A DNA stretch of 64,000 nt, taken from positions 62,001-126,000 of the forward strand of contig NZ_CP102850.1 of assembly GCF_024734075.1 (NCBI RefSeq), in the 5' to 3' direction. Shown here in pieces: positions 16,472 to 27,903 of the stretch (position 1 is the stretch's first letter; each line of letters opens with the position of its first letter). Source of the DNA: Gordonia mangrovi (GTDB lineage: Bacteria > Actinomycetota > Actinomycetes > Mycobacteriales > Mycobacteriaceae). The notes under the pieces are model-generated. The model saw only the letters and a list, made by a program, of their open reading frames with translations. It was not told where the DNA came from and made no database searches. A program made the position numbers and the translations under genes.

Positions 16472-18397
16472 GTGTGTGGTTTGCTCGGTCTGCTGACCTC
16501 GGACGGTTCGGCTTCCGACGCCGTCGGATCGGTGTCGGACGCGTCGCACTGCATGCGTCACCGCGGTCCCGACGAACCCGGAACCTGGCATGACGGCGAC
16601 CTGGTCTTCGGTTTCAACCGCCTGTCGATCATCGACATCGAACATTCGCATCAACCGCTGCGGTGGGGGCCACCGGAGCAGCCCGACCGCTATGCGCTGG
16701 TGTTCAACGGCGAGATCTACAACTACCTCGAGATCCGCGCGGAGCTCCGACGCGATCATGACGCCGAGTTCGCCACCGAGGGCGACGGCGAGGCCATCGT
16801 CGCGGCCTTCCACCATTGGGGGCCGGACGCGGTGCGTCGCCTGCGCGGCATGTTCGCGTTCGCCATCTGGGACACCCACGAACGTTCGTTGTTCATCGCA
16901 CGCGACCCGTTCGGGATCAAACCGCTGTTCATCGCGACCGGCCCCGGCGGAACGGCGTTCGGCAGCGAGAAGAAGAGCCTGCTGGAGCTGATCGGGATAC
17001 TCGGGCTCGGCGACGATCTCGACCCGCGTGCCATCGAGCACTACACGGTGCTGCAGTACGTGCCCGAGCCGGAAACCCTGCATTCGGGGATCCGTCGGCT
17101 GGAGTCCGGCTGTCACGCGGTCATCCGACCCGGCCGTGCGCCGCAGATCCAGCGTTACTTCACGCCCCGGTTCCGCGTTCGACCGTTCACCGACGGACAG
17201 GCCCAGGCCCGCTACGACGAGATCGCCGAGGTCCTGTCGGATTCGGTGGCCAAACACATGCGGGCCGACGTCACCGTGGGATCGTTCCTGTCCGGCGGCA
17301 TCGACTCCACCGCCATCGCCGCGCTGGCGATCCGCCACAACCCGGATCTGGTCACCTTCACCACCGGCTTCGAACGCGAGGGATACTCGGAGGTCGATGT
17401 CGCGGTCGAATCGGCCGAGGCGATCGGCGCCAAGCACATCGTGAAGGTCGTCAGCCCGCGCGAGTTCATCGACGCCATCCCGGAGATCGTGTGGTACCTC
17501 GACGACCCGGTGGCCGACCCGGCGCTCGTGCCGCTCTATTTCGTCGCGGCCGAGGCGCGCAAGCACGTGAAGGTCGTGCTCTCCGGCGAGGGCGCCGACG
17601 AATTGTTCGGTGGGTACACCATCTACAAGGAGCCGCTGTCGCTGGGCGCCTTCGACCGTCTGCCGGCGGCCCTGCGTCGGGCCGCGGGGCGCGTGTCCGA
17701 GCGGATTCCGGAGGGCACCCGCGGCAAGAGCCTGTTGCACCGCGGCTCGCTGACGCTGGAGGAACGCTACTACGGCAACGCACGCAGCTTCGACGACGCG
17801 CGGCTGCGTGCCGTGCTCCGCGACTACCGGCCGGAGTGGACCCACACCGATGTCACTGCGCCGATCTACGCCATGTCGGAGGGGCTCGACCCGGTGGCCC
17901 GGATGCAGCATGTGGACCTGTTCACCTGGCTACGGGGCGACATCCTGGTGAAGGCCGACAAGATGACGATGGCCAATTCCCTGGAACTGCGGGTGCCCTT
18001 CCTCGATCCCGAGGTGTTCGGTGTCGCCGAGGCACTCCCCTTCGACGAGAAGATCGCCCACGGCACCACGAAGTACGCGCTGCGTCGGGCGCTCGAGCAG
18101 ATCGTCCCGGCACATGTGCTGCACCGCAAGAAGTTGGGCTTCCCGGTTCCGATCCGGCACTGGCTGGCCGGCACCGAGATGTTCGACTGGGCGCACGAGG
18201 TGATCGAGCACTCACAGACCGACCACATCCTCAACAAGAACGTCGTGGTCGAGATGCTCAACGAACACCGCGCCGGGGTCGTCGACAACAGCCGCCGCCT
18301 GTGGACGCTGCTGATGTTCATGGTGTGGCACGGCATCTTCGTCGAGAAGTCGATCGTGCCGGACATCACCGACCACCATTACCCGGTGCGGTTGTAG
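16472..18397 (+). CDS. asnB: Asparagine synthetase, glutamine-hydrolysing
   Basis: A 641-residue two-domain amidotransferase. GTG 16472 places the catalytic Cys at position 2 (MCGLLG). The class II glutaminase domain contains RHRGPDEPG (29-37) and the NGEIYNY block (79-85). The synthetase domain has the ATP PP-loop SGGIDST at 274-280. It makes asparagine, or amidates a related acid, from glutamine and ATP in the cytoplasm. In corynebacteria and mycobacteria the orthologue (LtsA, AsnB/Rv2201) affects cell-wall integrity and lysozyme sensitivity, probably by amidating meso-diaminopimelate in peptidoglycan. That role is plausible here but not visible in the sequence. Confidence 0.93.
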   Translation: MCGLLGLLTSDGSASDAVGSVSDASHCMRHRGPDEPGTWHDGDLVFGFNRLSIIDIEHSHQPLRWGPPEQPDRYALVFNGEIYNYLEIRAELRRDHDAEFATEGDGEAIVAAFHHWGPDAVRRLRGMFAFAIWDTHERSLFIARDPFGIKPLFIATGPGGTAFGSEKKSLLELIGILGLGDDLDPRAIEHYTVLQYVPEPETLHSGIRRLESGCHAVIRPGRAPQIQRYFTPRFRVRPFTDGQAQARYDEIAEVLSDSVAKHMRADVTVGSFLSGGIDSTAIAALAIRHNPDLVTFTTGFEREGYSEVDVAVESAEAIGAKHIVKVVSPREFIDAIPEIVWYLDDPVADPALVPLYFVAAEARKHVKVVLSGEGADELFGGYTIYKEPLSLGAFDRLPAALRRAAGRVSERIPEGTRGKSLLHRGSLTLEERYYGNARSFDDARLRAVLRDYRPEWTHTDVTAPIYAMSEGLDPVARMQHVDLFTWLRGDILVKADKMTMANSLELRVPFLDPEVFGVAEALPFDEKIAHGTTKYALRRALEQIVPAHVLHRKKLGFPVPIRHWLAGTEMFDWAHEVIEHSQTDHILNKNVVVEMLNEHRAGVVDNSRRLWTLLMFMVWHGIFVEKSIVPDITDHHYPVRL

Positions 18398-18417
18398 CGG
18401 GTAGAGTCCCTTTTCGC

Positions 18418-18523
18418 GCCGACAGAACCCACAAAATCGCCGACAGAACCCAGATTTCCGTCGAAAGAATCACTCGCACGCGTGCGGCTGGGTTCTGTCG
18501 GCGATTTTGTGGGTTCTGTCGGC
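18418..18523. repeat. 35-bp perfect inverted repeat between asnB and adoK
   Basis: Arms at 18418-18452 and 18489-18523 are exact reverse complements. Each arm holds two direct copies of GCCGACAGAACCCA separated by CAAAATC, giving four copies in all. The 36-base spacer contains its own palindrome CGCACGCGTGCG. The element fills most of the space between two convergent genes, so it may act as a terminator, but its internal repetition looks like a REP/BIME-type element. Confidence 0.95.
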
Positions 18524-18547
18524 TACTGTGCTGGGCGCGTCAGGGAG

Positions 18548-19564
<1,017 letters not shown>

Positions 19565-19643
19565 CTACCCAGACGCGCAGACGACATCGACCGCACCCCC
19601 GGGCGCCGGAGATGCGGTCGATGTGAAGTGTGTGTCGGGTCGA

Positions 19644-20003
19644 TCAGTTGAACGAGTCGCCGCAGGCGCAGCTGCCGGTTGCGTTCGGGTTGTCGATGGT
19701 GAAGCCCTGCTTCTCGATGGTGTCGACGAAGTCGATGGTCGCGCCACCGACATAGGGCGCGCTCATCCGGTCGACGGCCAGCGTGACGCCGCCGAAATCA
19801 TCGGTGAGGTCGCCGTCGAGGCTGCGATCGTCGAAGAACAGCTGGTAGCGCAGACCTGCGCAGCCACCCGGCTGAACCGCGATCCGCAAGGACAGGTCGT
19901 CACGCCCCTCCTGGTCGAGCAGGCCTTTCGCCTTGGCGGCAGCCGCGTCGGTCAGAAGGACACCGGTCGTGGTGGCGGTTCCGGATTCGTTCTGAACGGT
20001 CAT
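19644..20003 (-). CDS. erpA: HesB/IscA/ErpA-type iron-sulfur carrier
   Basis: A 119-residue A-type carrier with the three conserved cysteines Cys48 (PGGCAG), Cys112 and Cys114 (CACG). It accepts Fe-S clusters from the SUF machinery and passes them to apo-proteins. The ATG at 20003 has AGGAG six bases upstream. Position matches Rv2204c. Likely clients within this window include LipA and the Rieske protein, but this is inference. It overlaps nothing and is followed by a 106-base gap to adoK on the same strand. Confidence 0.92.
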   Translation of the reverse strand: MTVQNESGTATTTGVLLTDAAAAKAKGLLDQEGRDDLSLRIAVQPGGCAGLRYQLFFDDRSLDGDLTDDFGGVTLAVDRMSAPYVGGATIDFVDTIEKQGFTIDNPNATGSCACGDSFN

Positions 20004-20121
20004 CGATGCTCCTGTATGTCTCGGGTGGAGGTCCTGCGCTGTCGGGGTCCTGACCGGGCCGAAGTCGTCTCCGACCCGCCGGTTGGGCCACGTGCTCGGT
20101 TCAACGGTACCCCCTCGCAGT

Positions 20122-21108
20122 CTATTCCTGCCGGATCGGCGGGCCCGGCGCCACGTCGGGCGCACGTCGTCGGCTCGCAGTCACGGCGTCGGTGGTGAAG
20201 ACGGCCAGGGCCAGCCAGACGATGGCGAACCCGGCCCAACGCTCCGGCGGCATCGGCTCGTCGAGGATCACGACACCGATCAGCAGCTGCGTCGTGGGCG
20301 TGATGAACTGGGCGATCCCGAGCACCACGAGCGGCACGCGCCGGGCCCCGGCCGCGAACAACATCAAAGGCGCGGCCGTCACGACGCCGGCCATGGCGAG
20401 CAGCGCGGCGTGGCCGGGCCCGGCGGATCCGAACGTCAGACCTGTGGTGAGCGCCACCGCCACCAGTTGCGCGATCGCCAGCGGCGCGAGCCACAAGGAC
20501 TCCAGGGTGAGACCGCTGGTGACGTCGACGTCGGCGCCGATGGTCTTCTTGACCAAGCCGTAGAAGCCGAAGGAGAACGCCACTCCCAACGCCAACCACG
20601 GGAAGACCCCGTAGCCGAGCACGAGGACGAGCGTCGCCAGCACCGCCAGTGCGACCGCCACCCATTGCAGCGGCCGGAGCCGCTCGCGGAGGACCAGGAC
20701 CCCCAACATCACGGTCACGATCGGATTGATGAAGTAACCGAGGCTCATCTGGATGACGTGGCCGGTGAAGGTGGCGATCACGAAGATCTGCCAGTTCACG
20801 TAGATGAGTACGCCCGCCACTGCGGTCGCCACCACGAGCCGTGGCTGCCGCAGGATGCCACGCAACCGCCGCCACCGGCCCGGCAGCGCGATCAGCACCG
20901 CGTACAACAGCAGCGACAGCAGAATCCGCCACGCCACCACCTCCCACGGCCCGGTCGGCTCGAGCAAGACGAAATACAGCGGCAGGACACCCCACAGGGC
21001 GTAGGCGCCCAGCGCGCACAGGGCACCGGTCAACCGGTCGCCGGGCAGCCGCGGGTGGGGAACGGAGGCGGTGAGGGCCGGATCGCCGCTCACAGCCTCC
21101 TCACGCAC
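20122..21108 (-). CDS. rarD: RarD-type EamA family transporter
   Basis: A 328-residue membrane protein with about ten hydrophobic segments in two EamA repeats. The N-terminal ALWGVLPLYF and the WQIFVIATFTGHVIQMSLGYFINP block match the RarD subfamily. The substrate is unknown; relatives are drug/metabolite exporters. Starts at GTG 21108 or GTG 21093 are both possible; the first overlaps the glycerate kinase stop by eight bases, so translation is likely coupled. M. tuberculosis lacks this gene between Rv2204c and Rv2205c. Confidence 0.85.
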   Translation of the reverse strand: MREEAVSGDPALTASVPHPRLPGDRLTGALCALGAYALWGVLPLYFVLLEPTGPWEVVAWRILLSLLLYAVLIALPGRWRRLRGILRQPRLVVATAVAGVLIYVNWQIFVIATFTGHVIQMSLGYFINPIVTVMLGVLVLRERLRPLQWVAVALAVLATLVLVLGYGVFPWLALGVAFSFGFYGLVKKTIGADVDVTSGLTLESLWLAPLAIAQLVAVALTTGLTFGSAGPGHAALLAMAGVVTAAPLMLFAAGARRVPLVVLGIAQFITPTTQLLIGVVILDEPMPPERWAGFAIVWLALAVFTTDAVTASRRRAPDVAPGPPIRQE

Positions 21109-22183
21109 CGCGTTCGGAGTCCCCGTCGGTCCACTGCGCGGCCACCTGCTGCGCCAGGCGCGCCAGCTGATTGTCGGCGTCGTTCATCGCCACCTCGACC
21201 GAACCCGCGATGTCGACGATGGCGAACGCACTGGCGATCCCGGCCGAGGCGATCTCGCCGGGCGTCAGCGCCACCTGACCCGCGAAGACCACCGTCGGGA
21301 TCCCGGCCGCGGTGGCCGATGCCGTGAGGGCCGCGACCACCTTGCCGCGCAGGGTCTGCGAGTCGAACTTGCCCTCACCGGTGATCACCAGATCGGCGGC
21401 GGCGACGTCGTCGGCGCGGCCGGTGGCATCGGCCACCACGGTCGCACCCGAGATCCGCCGCGCCCCGAGCGCCAGCAGGGCCGCACCGAGGCCCCCGGCG
21501 GCCCCGGCCCCCTCCTCGCCCGAGATGTCGCGGCCGGCGATGGTCGTCAACGTCGCATTCCACTGGATCATCCGCTGTTCGAGGATCTCGACGGTCGTCG
21601 GGTCGGCACCCTTCTGCGGTCCGAACACCGATGCGGCTCCCCACTGCCCGAACAGTGGGTTCTCCACGTCCGATGCTGCCACCAGTGACACGTCGGCAAG
21701 TCGCGCAGCGGCTTCGGCCGCACCGCCGAGGGCGTCGACCATTCCGTGTCCGCCGTCGGTGGTGGCCGACCCGCCGAGGCCCACCACGATGGTGCTCGCA
21801 CCCGCTGCCAACGCCTCGGCCACTAGTTGGCCGACGCCGGTCGTGTCGGCGGCCATCGCGGTGCGGGGCGTGGGCCGCCCGCCCAGCTGATGCAGGCCGC
21901 ACGCCTGCGCACATTCGATGTAGGCGACCGGTTCGGCCCCTCGATCGTCGAGCAGCCATGATGCCTCGACAGCAGCGCCGAGCGGCCCGGCGACGGTCGC
22001 GGTACGCACTGTTCCGAAGCGGGAGGCCAACACATCCACGAAGCCCGGCCCGCCATCGGATTGTGGGGCCGAACGCACGTCGTCGGCCGGTCGGGCCGCC
22101 GACCAGCCGCGGGCGACGGCCCGGCATGCCGCCACCGCCGACAGCGTGTCCCCGAACGAGTCCGGTGCGATCAGAACGCGCAT
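21101..22183 (-). CDS. glxK: Glycerate kinase
   Basis: A 360-residue GckA/GlxK-family kinase that phosphorylates D-glycerate with ATP. It opens MRVLIAPDSFGDTLSA, and has the conserved LGGSATTDGG (near 139-148) and VITGEGKFDSQTLRGK (near 265-280) blocks. Orthologous by position to Rv2205c. It may recover glycerate from glyoxylate or serine breakdown. It overlaps the transporter gene downstream, suggesting a two-gene unit; whether the transporter carries a related acid is open. Confidence 0.9.
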   Translation of the reverse strand: MRVLIAPDSFGDTLSAVAACRAVARGWSAARPADDVRSAPQSDGGPGFVDVLASRFGTVRTATVAGPLGAAVEASWLLDDRGAEPVAYIECAQACGLHQLGGRPTPRTAMAADTTGVGQLVAEALAAGASTIVVGLGGSATTDGGHGMVDALGGAAEAAARLADVSLVAASDVENPLFGQWGAASVFGPQKGADPTTVEILEQRMIQWNATLTTIAGRDISGEEGAGAAGGLGAALLALGARRISGATVVADATGRADDVAAADLVITGEGKFDSQTLRGKVVAALTASATAAGIPTVVFAGQVALTPGEIASAGIASAFAIVDIAGSVEVAMNDADNQLARLAQQVAAQWTDGDSERGA

Positions 22184-22286
22184 GTCGCCTGCCGAAACGG
22201 TCGCTCACCGAGCCGTGCTCTCATGCGCACGAAGTATAGGGAGGTCGGCAAACCTCGGCAGCACGGAATCGCCTAGGCTCGATGGT

Positions 22287-22976
22287 GTGAAGTTGCCATG
22301 GAAGTCAGATGACGACGCCGCCACGAGCACCGACGACGCGGCGTCCGAGGCCACCGAAGCCGGTGCATCTCTCATCGAAGAACCCGATTCCAAAGGCAGC
22401 GCCTACACCCCGGGCAAGGGTCGGGCGACCCCGTCGCGGCGCCAGGCCGAAGGCCGCCGTCGCGGTCCGGTGGCACCTCCGCCCACCACCCGCTCCGAGG
22501 CGCGGGCACGGAAGAAGGCCATGAAATCGACGCTGTCGAAGGACGAGAAACGCAAGCTCGCCAACGATCGTCGCACACAGCGCAACGAGCAGCGCGAGAA
22601 GATGATGGCCGGCGACGAGCGCTACCTGATGCCGCGCGACAAGGGTCCGGTGCGGCGTTTCGCGCGCGACATCGTCGACTCGCGCCGCAATTTCGCAGGC
22701 CTGTTCATGCCGTTCGCGATCGCCCTGATCGTGGTGATGTTCGTGCCCCAGCTCGCCGTCTACGCCAACATGGTGCTGCTGGTGTTCGTGCTGTTCATGG
22801 TCATCGATGCCGTCGTCCTGGGACGGCTGGTGAATCGCCGCGTCCGGGAACGCTATCCCGACACCGATTCCTCGCAGACCGGTTTCCGGCTGGGGTGGTA
22901 CGCCTTCACCCGCGCCATGCAGCTGCGGATGATGCGTGCACCCAAACCTCAGGTGTCACCGGGCGACGAGGTCTGA
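22287..22976 (+). CDS. DUF3043 membrane protein
   Basis: A 229-residue protein matching the Rv2206 family (DUF3043). The first 150 residues are hydrophilic, first acidic then strongly basic (RRQAEGRRRGP, ARARKKAMK), followed by a hairpin of two membrane helices at about 150-190 and a basic C-terminal tail. GTG 22287 gives the family start MKLPWKSD. Function is unknown. It runs into the cobalamin genes with a 3-base gap to the CobU-CobT gene, so they are probably co-transcribed. Confidence 0.88.
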   Translation: MKLPWKSDDDAATSTDDAASEATEAGASLIEEPDSKGSAYTPGKGRATPSRRQAEGRRRGPVAPPPTTRSEARARKKAMKSTLSKDEKRKLANDRRTQRNEQREKMMAGDERYLMPRDKGPVRRFARDIVDSRRNFAGLFMPFAIALIVVMFVPQLAVYANMVLLVFVLFMVIDAVVLGRLVNRRVRERYPDTDSSQTGFRLGWYAFTRAMQLRMMRAPKPQVSPGDEV

Positions 22977-22979
22977 TCG

Positions 22980-24800
22980 GTGGTGTCACGGGGGACGCCG
23001 GAGGCCGATGTCGACTCGATCTCCGCGACGGAGGGCACGAGCACGCTCGTCCTGGGAGGTGTGCGGTCGGGTAAGTCCGGCCACGGCGAGTCACTCCTGC
23101 AGGCACACCGGGAGGTCCGGTATCTCGCCACCGGCCCGACCACGTCGTCGGATGCCGAGTGGGTGGCGCGCGTCGCGGCACATCGGCAACGGCGCGACGA
23201 GCGCTATACGACCGTCGAGACCACCGACATCGCCGGGGCGTTGCGATCCGATCCGCACACTCCGACGCTGCTCGACGACCTCGGCACCTGGCTCGCCGCG
23301 AAACTCGACGAACTCGGTGGGTGGGATCAGGAGCCGGTGGACCTCTCCAAGTTGCGCACCGAACTCTGTGCGGCGATCTCGTCCTTCGCCGGCGATCTGG
23401 TGATCATCAGCCCCGAGGCCGGCCTGTCCCTGGTTCCACCGACCCCCGCCGGGCGGCGCTTCCAGGATGAGCTCGGCACGCTCAACGAGGCCGTCGCCGC
23501 TGCGTGCGAGCGGGTGGTGTTGGTGGTCGCCGGACGCGTCGTCGAACTCCCCGCCGCCGCGCCCACCGTCACCACGTCGGGTGTCCCCGTCGTCGTCACC
23601 CCGCCGGTCCAACCCGCCACCGTTGATGCGGACCCCGAGTCCGCGCGACCGGATCCCGACACCGCGCCGCACGCTGGGGGGCCGGTCGACCCCACCGACG
23701 CCGAGGTCTTCCCGACCGTCGACACACCGGACCTCGGCGTGGCGCGCGCCGCCCGGGATCGCCATCTCACCCTGACGAAACCGGCCGGCTCCCTGGGCCG
23801 GATGGAAGACATCGGGGTGTGGTTGGCGTCCTGCCAGGGTGTGTGCCCGCCGCGTCCGGTCAGCGCACCGACGGTGGCGGTCTTCGCCGGCGACCACGGT
23901 GTCGCCCGTTCCGGGGTCTCGGCGTTCCCACCCGAGGTGACCGCACAGATGGTCGCCAACATCGCCGCCGGGGGCGCGGCCGTCAACGTCTTGGCGCGAC
24001 GCTCGGGGGCCACGGTGCACGTCTTCGACATGTCCGTGGACGCCGAGACCGCACCGGAGGTGTCCCGGTTCAAGGTCCGTCGCAGCAGCGGAGACCTCAC
24101 GAGCACCGATGCGCTCACCCTCGCCGAGGCCCGCATGGCGCTCGCCGCCGGCCGCGCGATTGCCGACGAACTCGTCGATTCCGGCGCCGATCTGCTGATC
24201 GGCGGCGAGATGGGCATCGGCAACACCACCCCGGCCAGCGTGCTGATCGGCACATTGTGCAGGCGCGAACCCGTCGAGATCGTCGGACGCGGCACCGGCA
24301 TCGATGACGCCGGATGGATTCGCAAGACCGCCGCGATCCGCGACGGTATGCGCCGCGCCCGACCTCACGTCCACGACCCGCTGTCCTTGCTGGCCTCGGT
24401 CGCCGGCGCCGACCTCACTGCGCTGGCCGGATTCCTCGCCCAGGCGGCCGTACGTCGTACCCCGGTCATCATCGACGGGATGGTCGTCACCGCAGCGGCG
24501 ATGGTCGCCGCAGAGCTCGCGCCGGGCGCGTCCCGGTGGTGGCTGGCCGGACACCGCTCGGTGGAACCGGCACACGCCATCGCGCTGCATCACCTCGACC
24601 TGGAACCGGTGCTGGATCTGTCCATGCGCCTGGGTGAGGGCAGCGGTGCGCTGGCGGCACTGCCGCTCGTGCTGTCGGCGGCCGACATCCTGTCCACGAT
24701 GGCGACCTTCGACGAGGCGGGTGTCAGCGACCGCGACGGGGACCCGTCCGCCGCACCCGCGGGCGAGCCGTCTCCGACAGCAGTCGCCGTCGCACCCTGA
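22980..24800 (+). CDS. cobUT: CobU-CobT fusion: adenosylcobinamide kinase/guanylyltransferase plus DMB phosphoribosyltransferase
   Basis: A 606-residue fusion of two nucleotide-loop assembly enzymes. Residues 22-195 are CobU, with the P-loop GGVRSGKS at 26-33 and [13 protein letters not shown] at its end. A Pro/Thr/Asp-rich linker spans about 195-250. Residues 250-595 are CobT, with the entry block [41 protein letters not shown] and the catalytic Glu553 in LGEGSGA. CobU activates adenosylcobinamide with GTP; CobT makes alpha-ribazole phosphate from dimethylbenzimidazole and nicotinate mononucleotide. M. tuberculosis has them as separate genes (cobU elsewhere, cobT Rv2207). CobS, which joins the two products, is encoded 9 bases downstream. 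Confidence 0.95.
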   Translation: MVSRGTPEADVDSISATEGTSTLVLGGVRSGKSGHGESLLQAHREVRYLATGPTTSSDAEWVARVAAHRQRRDERYTTVETTDIAGALRSDPHTPTLLDDLGTWLAAKLDELGGWDQEPVDLSKLRTELCAAISSFAGDLVIISPEAGLSLVPPTPAGRRFQDELGTLNEAVAAACERVVLVVAGRVVELPAAAPTVTTSGVPVVVTPPVQPATVDADPESARPDPDTAPHAGGPVDPTDAEVFPTVDTPDLGVARAARDRHLTLTKPAGSLGRMEDIGVWLASCQGVCPPRPVSAPTVAVFAGDHGVARSGVSAFPPEVTAQMVANIAAGGAAVNVLARRSGATVHVFDMSVDAETAPEVSRFKVRRSSGDLTSTDALTLAEARMALAAGRAIADELVDSGADLLIGGEMGIGNTTPASVLIGTLCRREPVEIVGRGTGIDDAGWIRKTAAIRDGMRRARPHVHDPLSLLASVAGADLTALAGFLAQAAVRRTPVIIDGMVVTAAAMVAAELAPGASRWWLAGHRSVEPAHAIALHHLDLEPVLDLSMRLGEGSGALAALPLVLSAADILSTMATFDEAGVSDRDGDPSAAPAGEPSPTAVAVAP

Positions 24801-24809
24801 CCGGCGACG

Positions 24810-25586
24810 ATGCTGTCCCCGGTCCGGGCTGTCCACATCGCGCTGAGCTGGCTCACCGTGCTCCCGCTACCCCAGCCCACGGTGACGATGGACCGGAAGG
24901 TGGGTGCGGCGGTGATGGCGGCGGTGCCGGTCGTCGGCACCGTCCTCGGAGTGCTCGCTGCGGGGTTCGCCGCGGCACTGGCGCTCACCGATCTGCCCGC
25001 GATGATGATCGGCCTTCTGGTCGTGGCGGCGTTGGCGCTGGTCACCCGGGGGATGCACATCGACGGTCTGGCCGACACCGCAGACGGTCTCGGCTGTTAC
25101 GGCCCGCTCGAACGCGTCGCTGAAGTGATGAAGAGCGGATCGTCGGGGCCGTTCGGCGTGGCGGCGGTGGTCGTGGTGCTCGCGGTGCAGGCGGTCGGAT
25201 TCGGCGCCCTGACCCAACAGCACCGGTTCTACGACCTCGCGTTCGCGATCGCGCTGGGTCGACTGGTCGCGGTGATCGGCGCGCGGCGCGGCCTGCAGGC
25301 GGCACGTCCCGAGGGATTCGGTGCGCTGGTCGCCGGGACACAGAAACGCTCGCTCGTCGGCTGGATGGCCGCGGCGGTGGTGGGGGCGGTCGCCGTCGGT
25401 TGGCAACCCGATGATCTCGACGTCCCGGCCGCGATCGGCGCGGTGGCCGTGGTCGCGGTGGTGGCTGCGTTCGGGTGGCTCGCCACCGCACACTGCGCCC
25501 GCCGGGCCGGCGGCGTCAACGGTGACATTCTCGGCGCCGGAACCGAAGTGGGCGTGGCGATCGCGGTGATCGGCCTGCTCGTCTGA
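24810..25586 (+). CDS. cobS: Cobalamin synthase (adenosylcobinamide-GDP ribazoletransferase)
   Basis: A 258-residue membrane enzyme with about seven hydrophobic segments and the CobS signature HIDGLADTADGLG (near 83-95), plus KSGSSGPFGV (near 110-119). It joins adenosylcobinamide-GDP to alpha-ribazole at the membrane, the last assembly step of cobalamin. It follows the CobU-CobT fusion by 9 bases and so receives both of its substrates from the neighbouring product. Confidence 0.95.
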   Translation: MLSPVRAVHIALSWLTVLPLPQPTVTMDRKVGAAVMAAVPVVGTVLGVLAAGFAAALALTDLPAMMIGLLVVAALALVTRGMHIDGLADTADGLGCYGPLERVAEVMKSGSSGPFGVAAVVVVLAVQAVGFGALTQQHRFYDLAFAIALGRLVAVIGARRGLQAARPEGFGALVAGTQKRSLVGWMAAAVVGAVAVGWQPDDLDVPAAIGAVAVVAVVAAFGWLATAHCARRAGGVNGDILGAGTEVGVAIAVIGLLV

Positions 25587-25624
25587 GTCGGGCGATCATC
25601 TGCGGCAGTTCGCCGCGGGTCGAC

Positions 25625-26731
25625 TCAGCGGCGGTAGAGCTCGGTCATCCAGCCATGCGTGTCGGCGAATGTGCCGCGCTGGATACCGGTCAGGGTGTCG
25701 CGCAACGCCTGGGTGACCTCGCCGGCGGCGCCGTCGCCGATGAGATAGTCCTCGGTGTCGCCCTTCACGCGCCCGACCGGTGTGATGACGGCAGCGGTCC
25801 CACAGGCGAACACCTCGGTGATGTCGCCGGAGGCGACGCCCTTGCGCAACTCCTCGGTGCTGATCCGACGCTCGTCGACGGCGAAGCCGGCGTCGGTGGC
25901 CAACTGCAGCAACGAATCCCGCGTGATACCGGGCAACAGCGACCCGGTCAGTTCGGGCGTCACCAACCGGGCGTCGGCACCGGAACCGAAGACGAAGAAC
26001 AGGTTCATGCCGCCCATCTCCTCGATGTAGCGACGTTCCACCGCGTCGAGCCAGACGACCTGATCGCAGCCGTTTCGGGTCGCCTGCGCCTGCGCCAGGA
26101 AGGCGGCGGCGTAATTACCGCCGCACTTGGCGAATCCGGTGCCACCGGGCGCCGCCCGAACGTACTCGGTGGACAACCAGACGCTGACCGGTTTGATGCC
26201 GCCGGTGAAGTACGAGCCGGCCGGCGAGGCGATGACCGAGTAGATGTACTGCGCCGACGGCGCGTTGACACCGAGACCGGCCTGCGATGCGAACATGAAC
26301 GGACGCAGATACAGGGCCTCCTCGCCGCCGGCGGCGGGCACCCACTCGTTGTCGGCGTCGAGAAGCACCCGAAGCGAGGCGATGAAGTCGTCGACCGGCA
26401 GCGGCGGCATGGCGAGGCGTTCGGCCGAACGCTGCAGCCGTAGCCCGTTGGCCTCGGGCCGGAATGCCGCGATCGATCCGTCGGGCTGCCGATAGGCCTT
26501 GAGCCCTTCGAAGACCTCCTGGCCGTAGTGCAACACCATTGCCGAGGGATCCAGCGCGATCGGCCCGTACGGGCGCACCTGTGCGTTGTGCCAGCCGCGG
26601 TCCACGTCGTAGTCGATCATCACCATGTTGTCGGTGAAGTACTTGCCGAAACCGGGTGCGGAGAGGATCTCCGCACGACGGTTTTCCGACACCGGGTGGG
26701 GATGTTCGGTACGCGTGAACTGCAAGGTCAT
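25625..26731 (-). CDS. ilvE: Branched-chain amino acid aminotransferase
   Basis: A 368-residue class IV PLP aminotransferase. The PLP Lys is Lys202 in FAKCGGNYA, and the dimer-site motif [11 protein letters not shown] lies further on. It interconverts leucine, isoleucine and valine with their 2-oxo acids. ATG 26731 fits the family start ([11 protein letters not shown]). Position matches Rv2210c. gcvT lies 62 bases upstream on the same strand and may be co-transcribed; cobS is convergent. Confidence 0.96.
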   Translation of the reverse strand: MTLQFTRTEHPHPVSENRRAEILSAPGFGKYFTDNMVMIDYDVDRGWHNAQVRPYGPIALDPSAMVLHYGQEVFEGLKAYRQPDGSIAAFRPEANGLRLQRSAERLAMPPLPVDDFIASLRVLLDADNEWVPAAGGEEALYLRPFMFASQAGLGVNAPSAQYIYSVIASPAGSYFTGGIKPVSVWLSTEYVRAAPGGTGFAKCGGNYAAAFLAQAQATRNGCDQVVWLDAVERRYIEEMGGMNLFFVFGSGADARLVTPELTGSLLPGITRDSLLQLATDAGFAVDERRISTEELRKGVASGDITEVFACGTAAVITPVGRVKGDTEDYLIGDGAAGEVTQALRDTLTGIQRGTFADTHGWMTELYRR

Positions 26732-26793
26732 TGGGTAATCGTACCGCCGGGCGGCAAACCGATTACCGCGACCGTCACGCGCGTCGTCGAGGA

Positions 26794-27903
26794 TCAGACA
26801 CGCGAGGGGACGAACGGCGGGATGACGACCTCACACACCAGGTCGCGGCCCCGGACGTCGACCACCACCTGATCGCCCTTGCCCACCCCGGAATCGGTGG
26901 CCAACAGGGCCAGCGCGATGCCCTGTTTGAGGGTCGGGGAAAACGTGCCGGACGTGCACATCCCGATGTCGGCACCACCGGGTCCGGTCAGCACGCGGCA
27001 GTCGGCGCGGGGTACGCCGCGCCCGGTCGCCTTGAGTCCGTACAGACGCCGCGCAGGTCCGGCAGCCTTCTCCGCGGTGAGTGCCTCGCGTCCGGCGAAG
27101 TCCGGCTTCGTCCAGCCGACCGCCCAACTCGCCCGCGCCTGCACCGGGCTGATCTCGGTGGTCAGCTCGTGGCCGTGCAGTGCATAGCCCATCTCGGTAC
27201 GCAGCGTGTCGCGGGCGCCGAGTCCGGCCGGCTGTCCCCCCAGGTCGCGCACCGCACCCAGCAGCACGTCGAACACCGGGCCGGCGTCGGCCCAGCGCGG
27301 CAGGATCTCGTATCCGCGTTCCCCGGTGTAGCCCGAGCGGCACACCCGGACCGGGACCGAGCCGTCCGACGTCGACAACTCTGCGTCGGCGAATGCCATG
27401 TACTCCATCTCGGTGGGGAGACCGAGACCGGCCAGCGCTTCGGGCGCCTTGGGTCCCTGCACCGCGAACACCCCGAAGTCGCGGTGCTGGTCGGTGATCG
27501 TCACCCCGGGCGGCGCGGAGGCCATCAGCTGCGCGACAACGGTCGCGGTGTTCGCCGCATTCGGGATCAGGAACACTTCGTCATCGCTGACCAGGTACGC
27601 GATCATGTCGTCGACGACTCCCCCGGATTCATTGCAGCACAACGTGTATTGCGCCTTTCCGGGTCCGATCTTGCCGAGGTCGTTGGTGAGTACCCGATTG
27701 ACGTGTCCGGCGGCGTCGGGTCCGGTCACCACGGCCTTGCCCAGATGGCTCACGTCGAAGATCCCCACCGACTCTCGCACGGCCGTGTGTTCGGCGACGG
27801 TGCCGGCATACGACACCGGCATGTCCCAGCCTCCGAAGGCCGCGAAGGTGGCACCGAGGGCGGCGTGGCGGTCGGCGATCGGTCCGGCGAACAGTTCGGT
27901 CAT
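26794..27903 (-). CDS. gcvT: Aminomethyltransferase, glycine cleavage T protein
   Basis: A 369-residue folate-binding T protein that takes the aminomethyl group from lipoylated H protein to give methylene-tetrahydrofolate and ammonia. It opens [25 protein letters not shown], shortened in life by no visible deletion, and holds FDVSHLGK and GERGYEI. ATG 27903 was chosen over an ORF start 33 bases upstream because it matches the family N-terminus and GGGG lies five bases before it. The other gcv genes are not in the window. No glycine riboswitch could be seen upstream. Confidence 0.95.
   Translation of the reverse strand: MTELFAGPIADRHAALGATFAAFGGWDMPVSYAGTVAEHTAVRESVGIFDVSHLGKAVVTGPDAAGHVNRVLTNDLGKIGPGKAQYTLCCNESGGVVDDMIAYLVSDDEVFLIPNAANTATVVAQLMASAPPGVTITDQHRDFGVFAVQGPKAPEALAGLGLPTEMEYMAFADAELSTSDGSVPVRVCRSGYTGERGYEILPRWADAGPVFDVLLGAVRDLGGQPAGLGARDTLRTEMGYALHGHELTTEISPVQARASWAVGWTKPDFAGREALTAEKAAGPARRLYGLKATGRGVPRADCRVLTGPGGADIGMCTSGTFSPTLKQGIALALLATDSGVGKGDQVVVDVRGRDLVCEVVIPPFVPSRV

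Noticed and set aside
22980..25586. Cobalamin riboswitch upstream of cobUT-cobS
   Set aside because: The upstream gene ends only 3 bases before, and no B12-box core could be found there.
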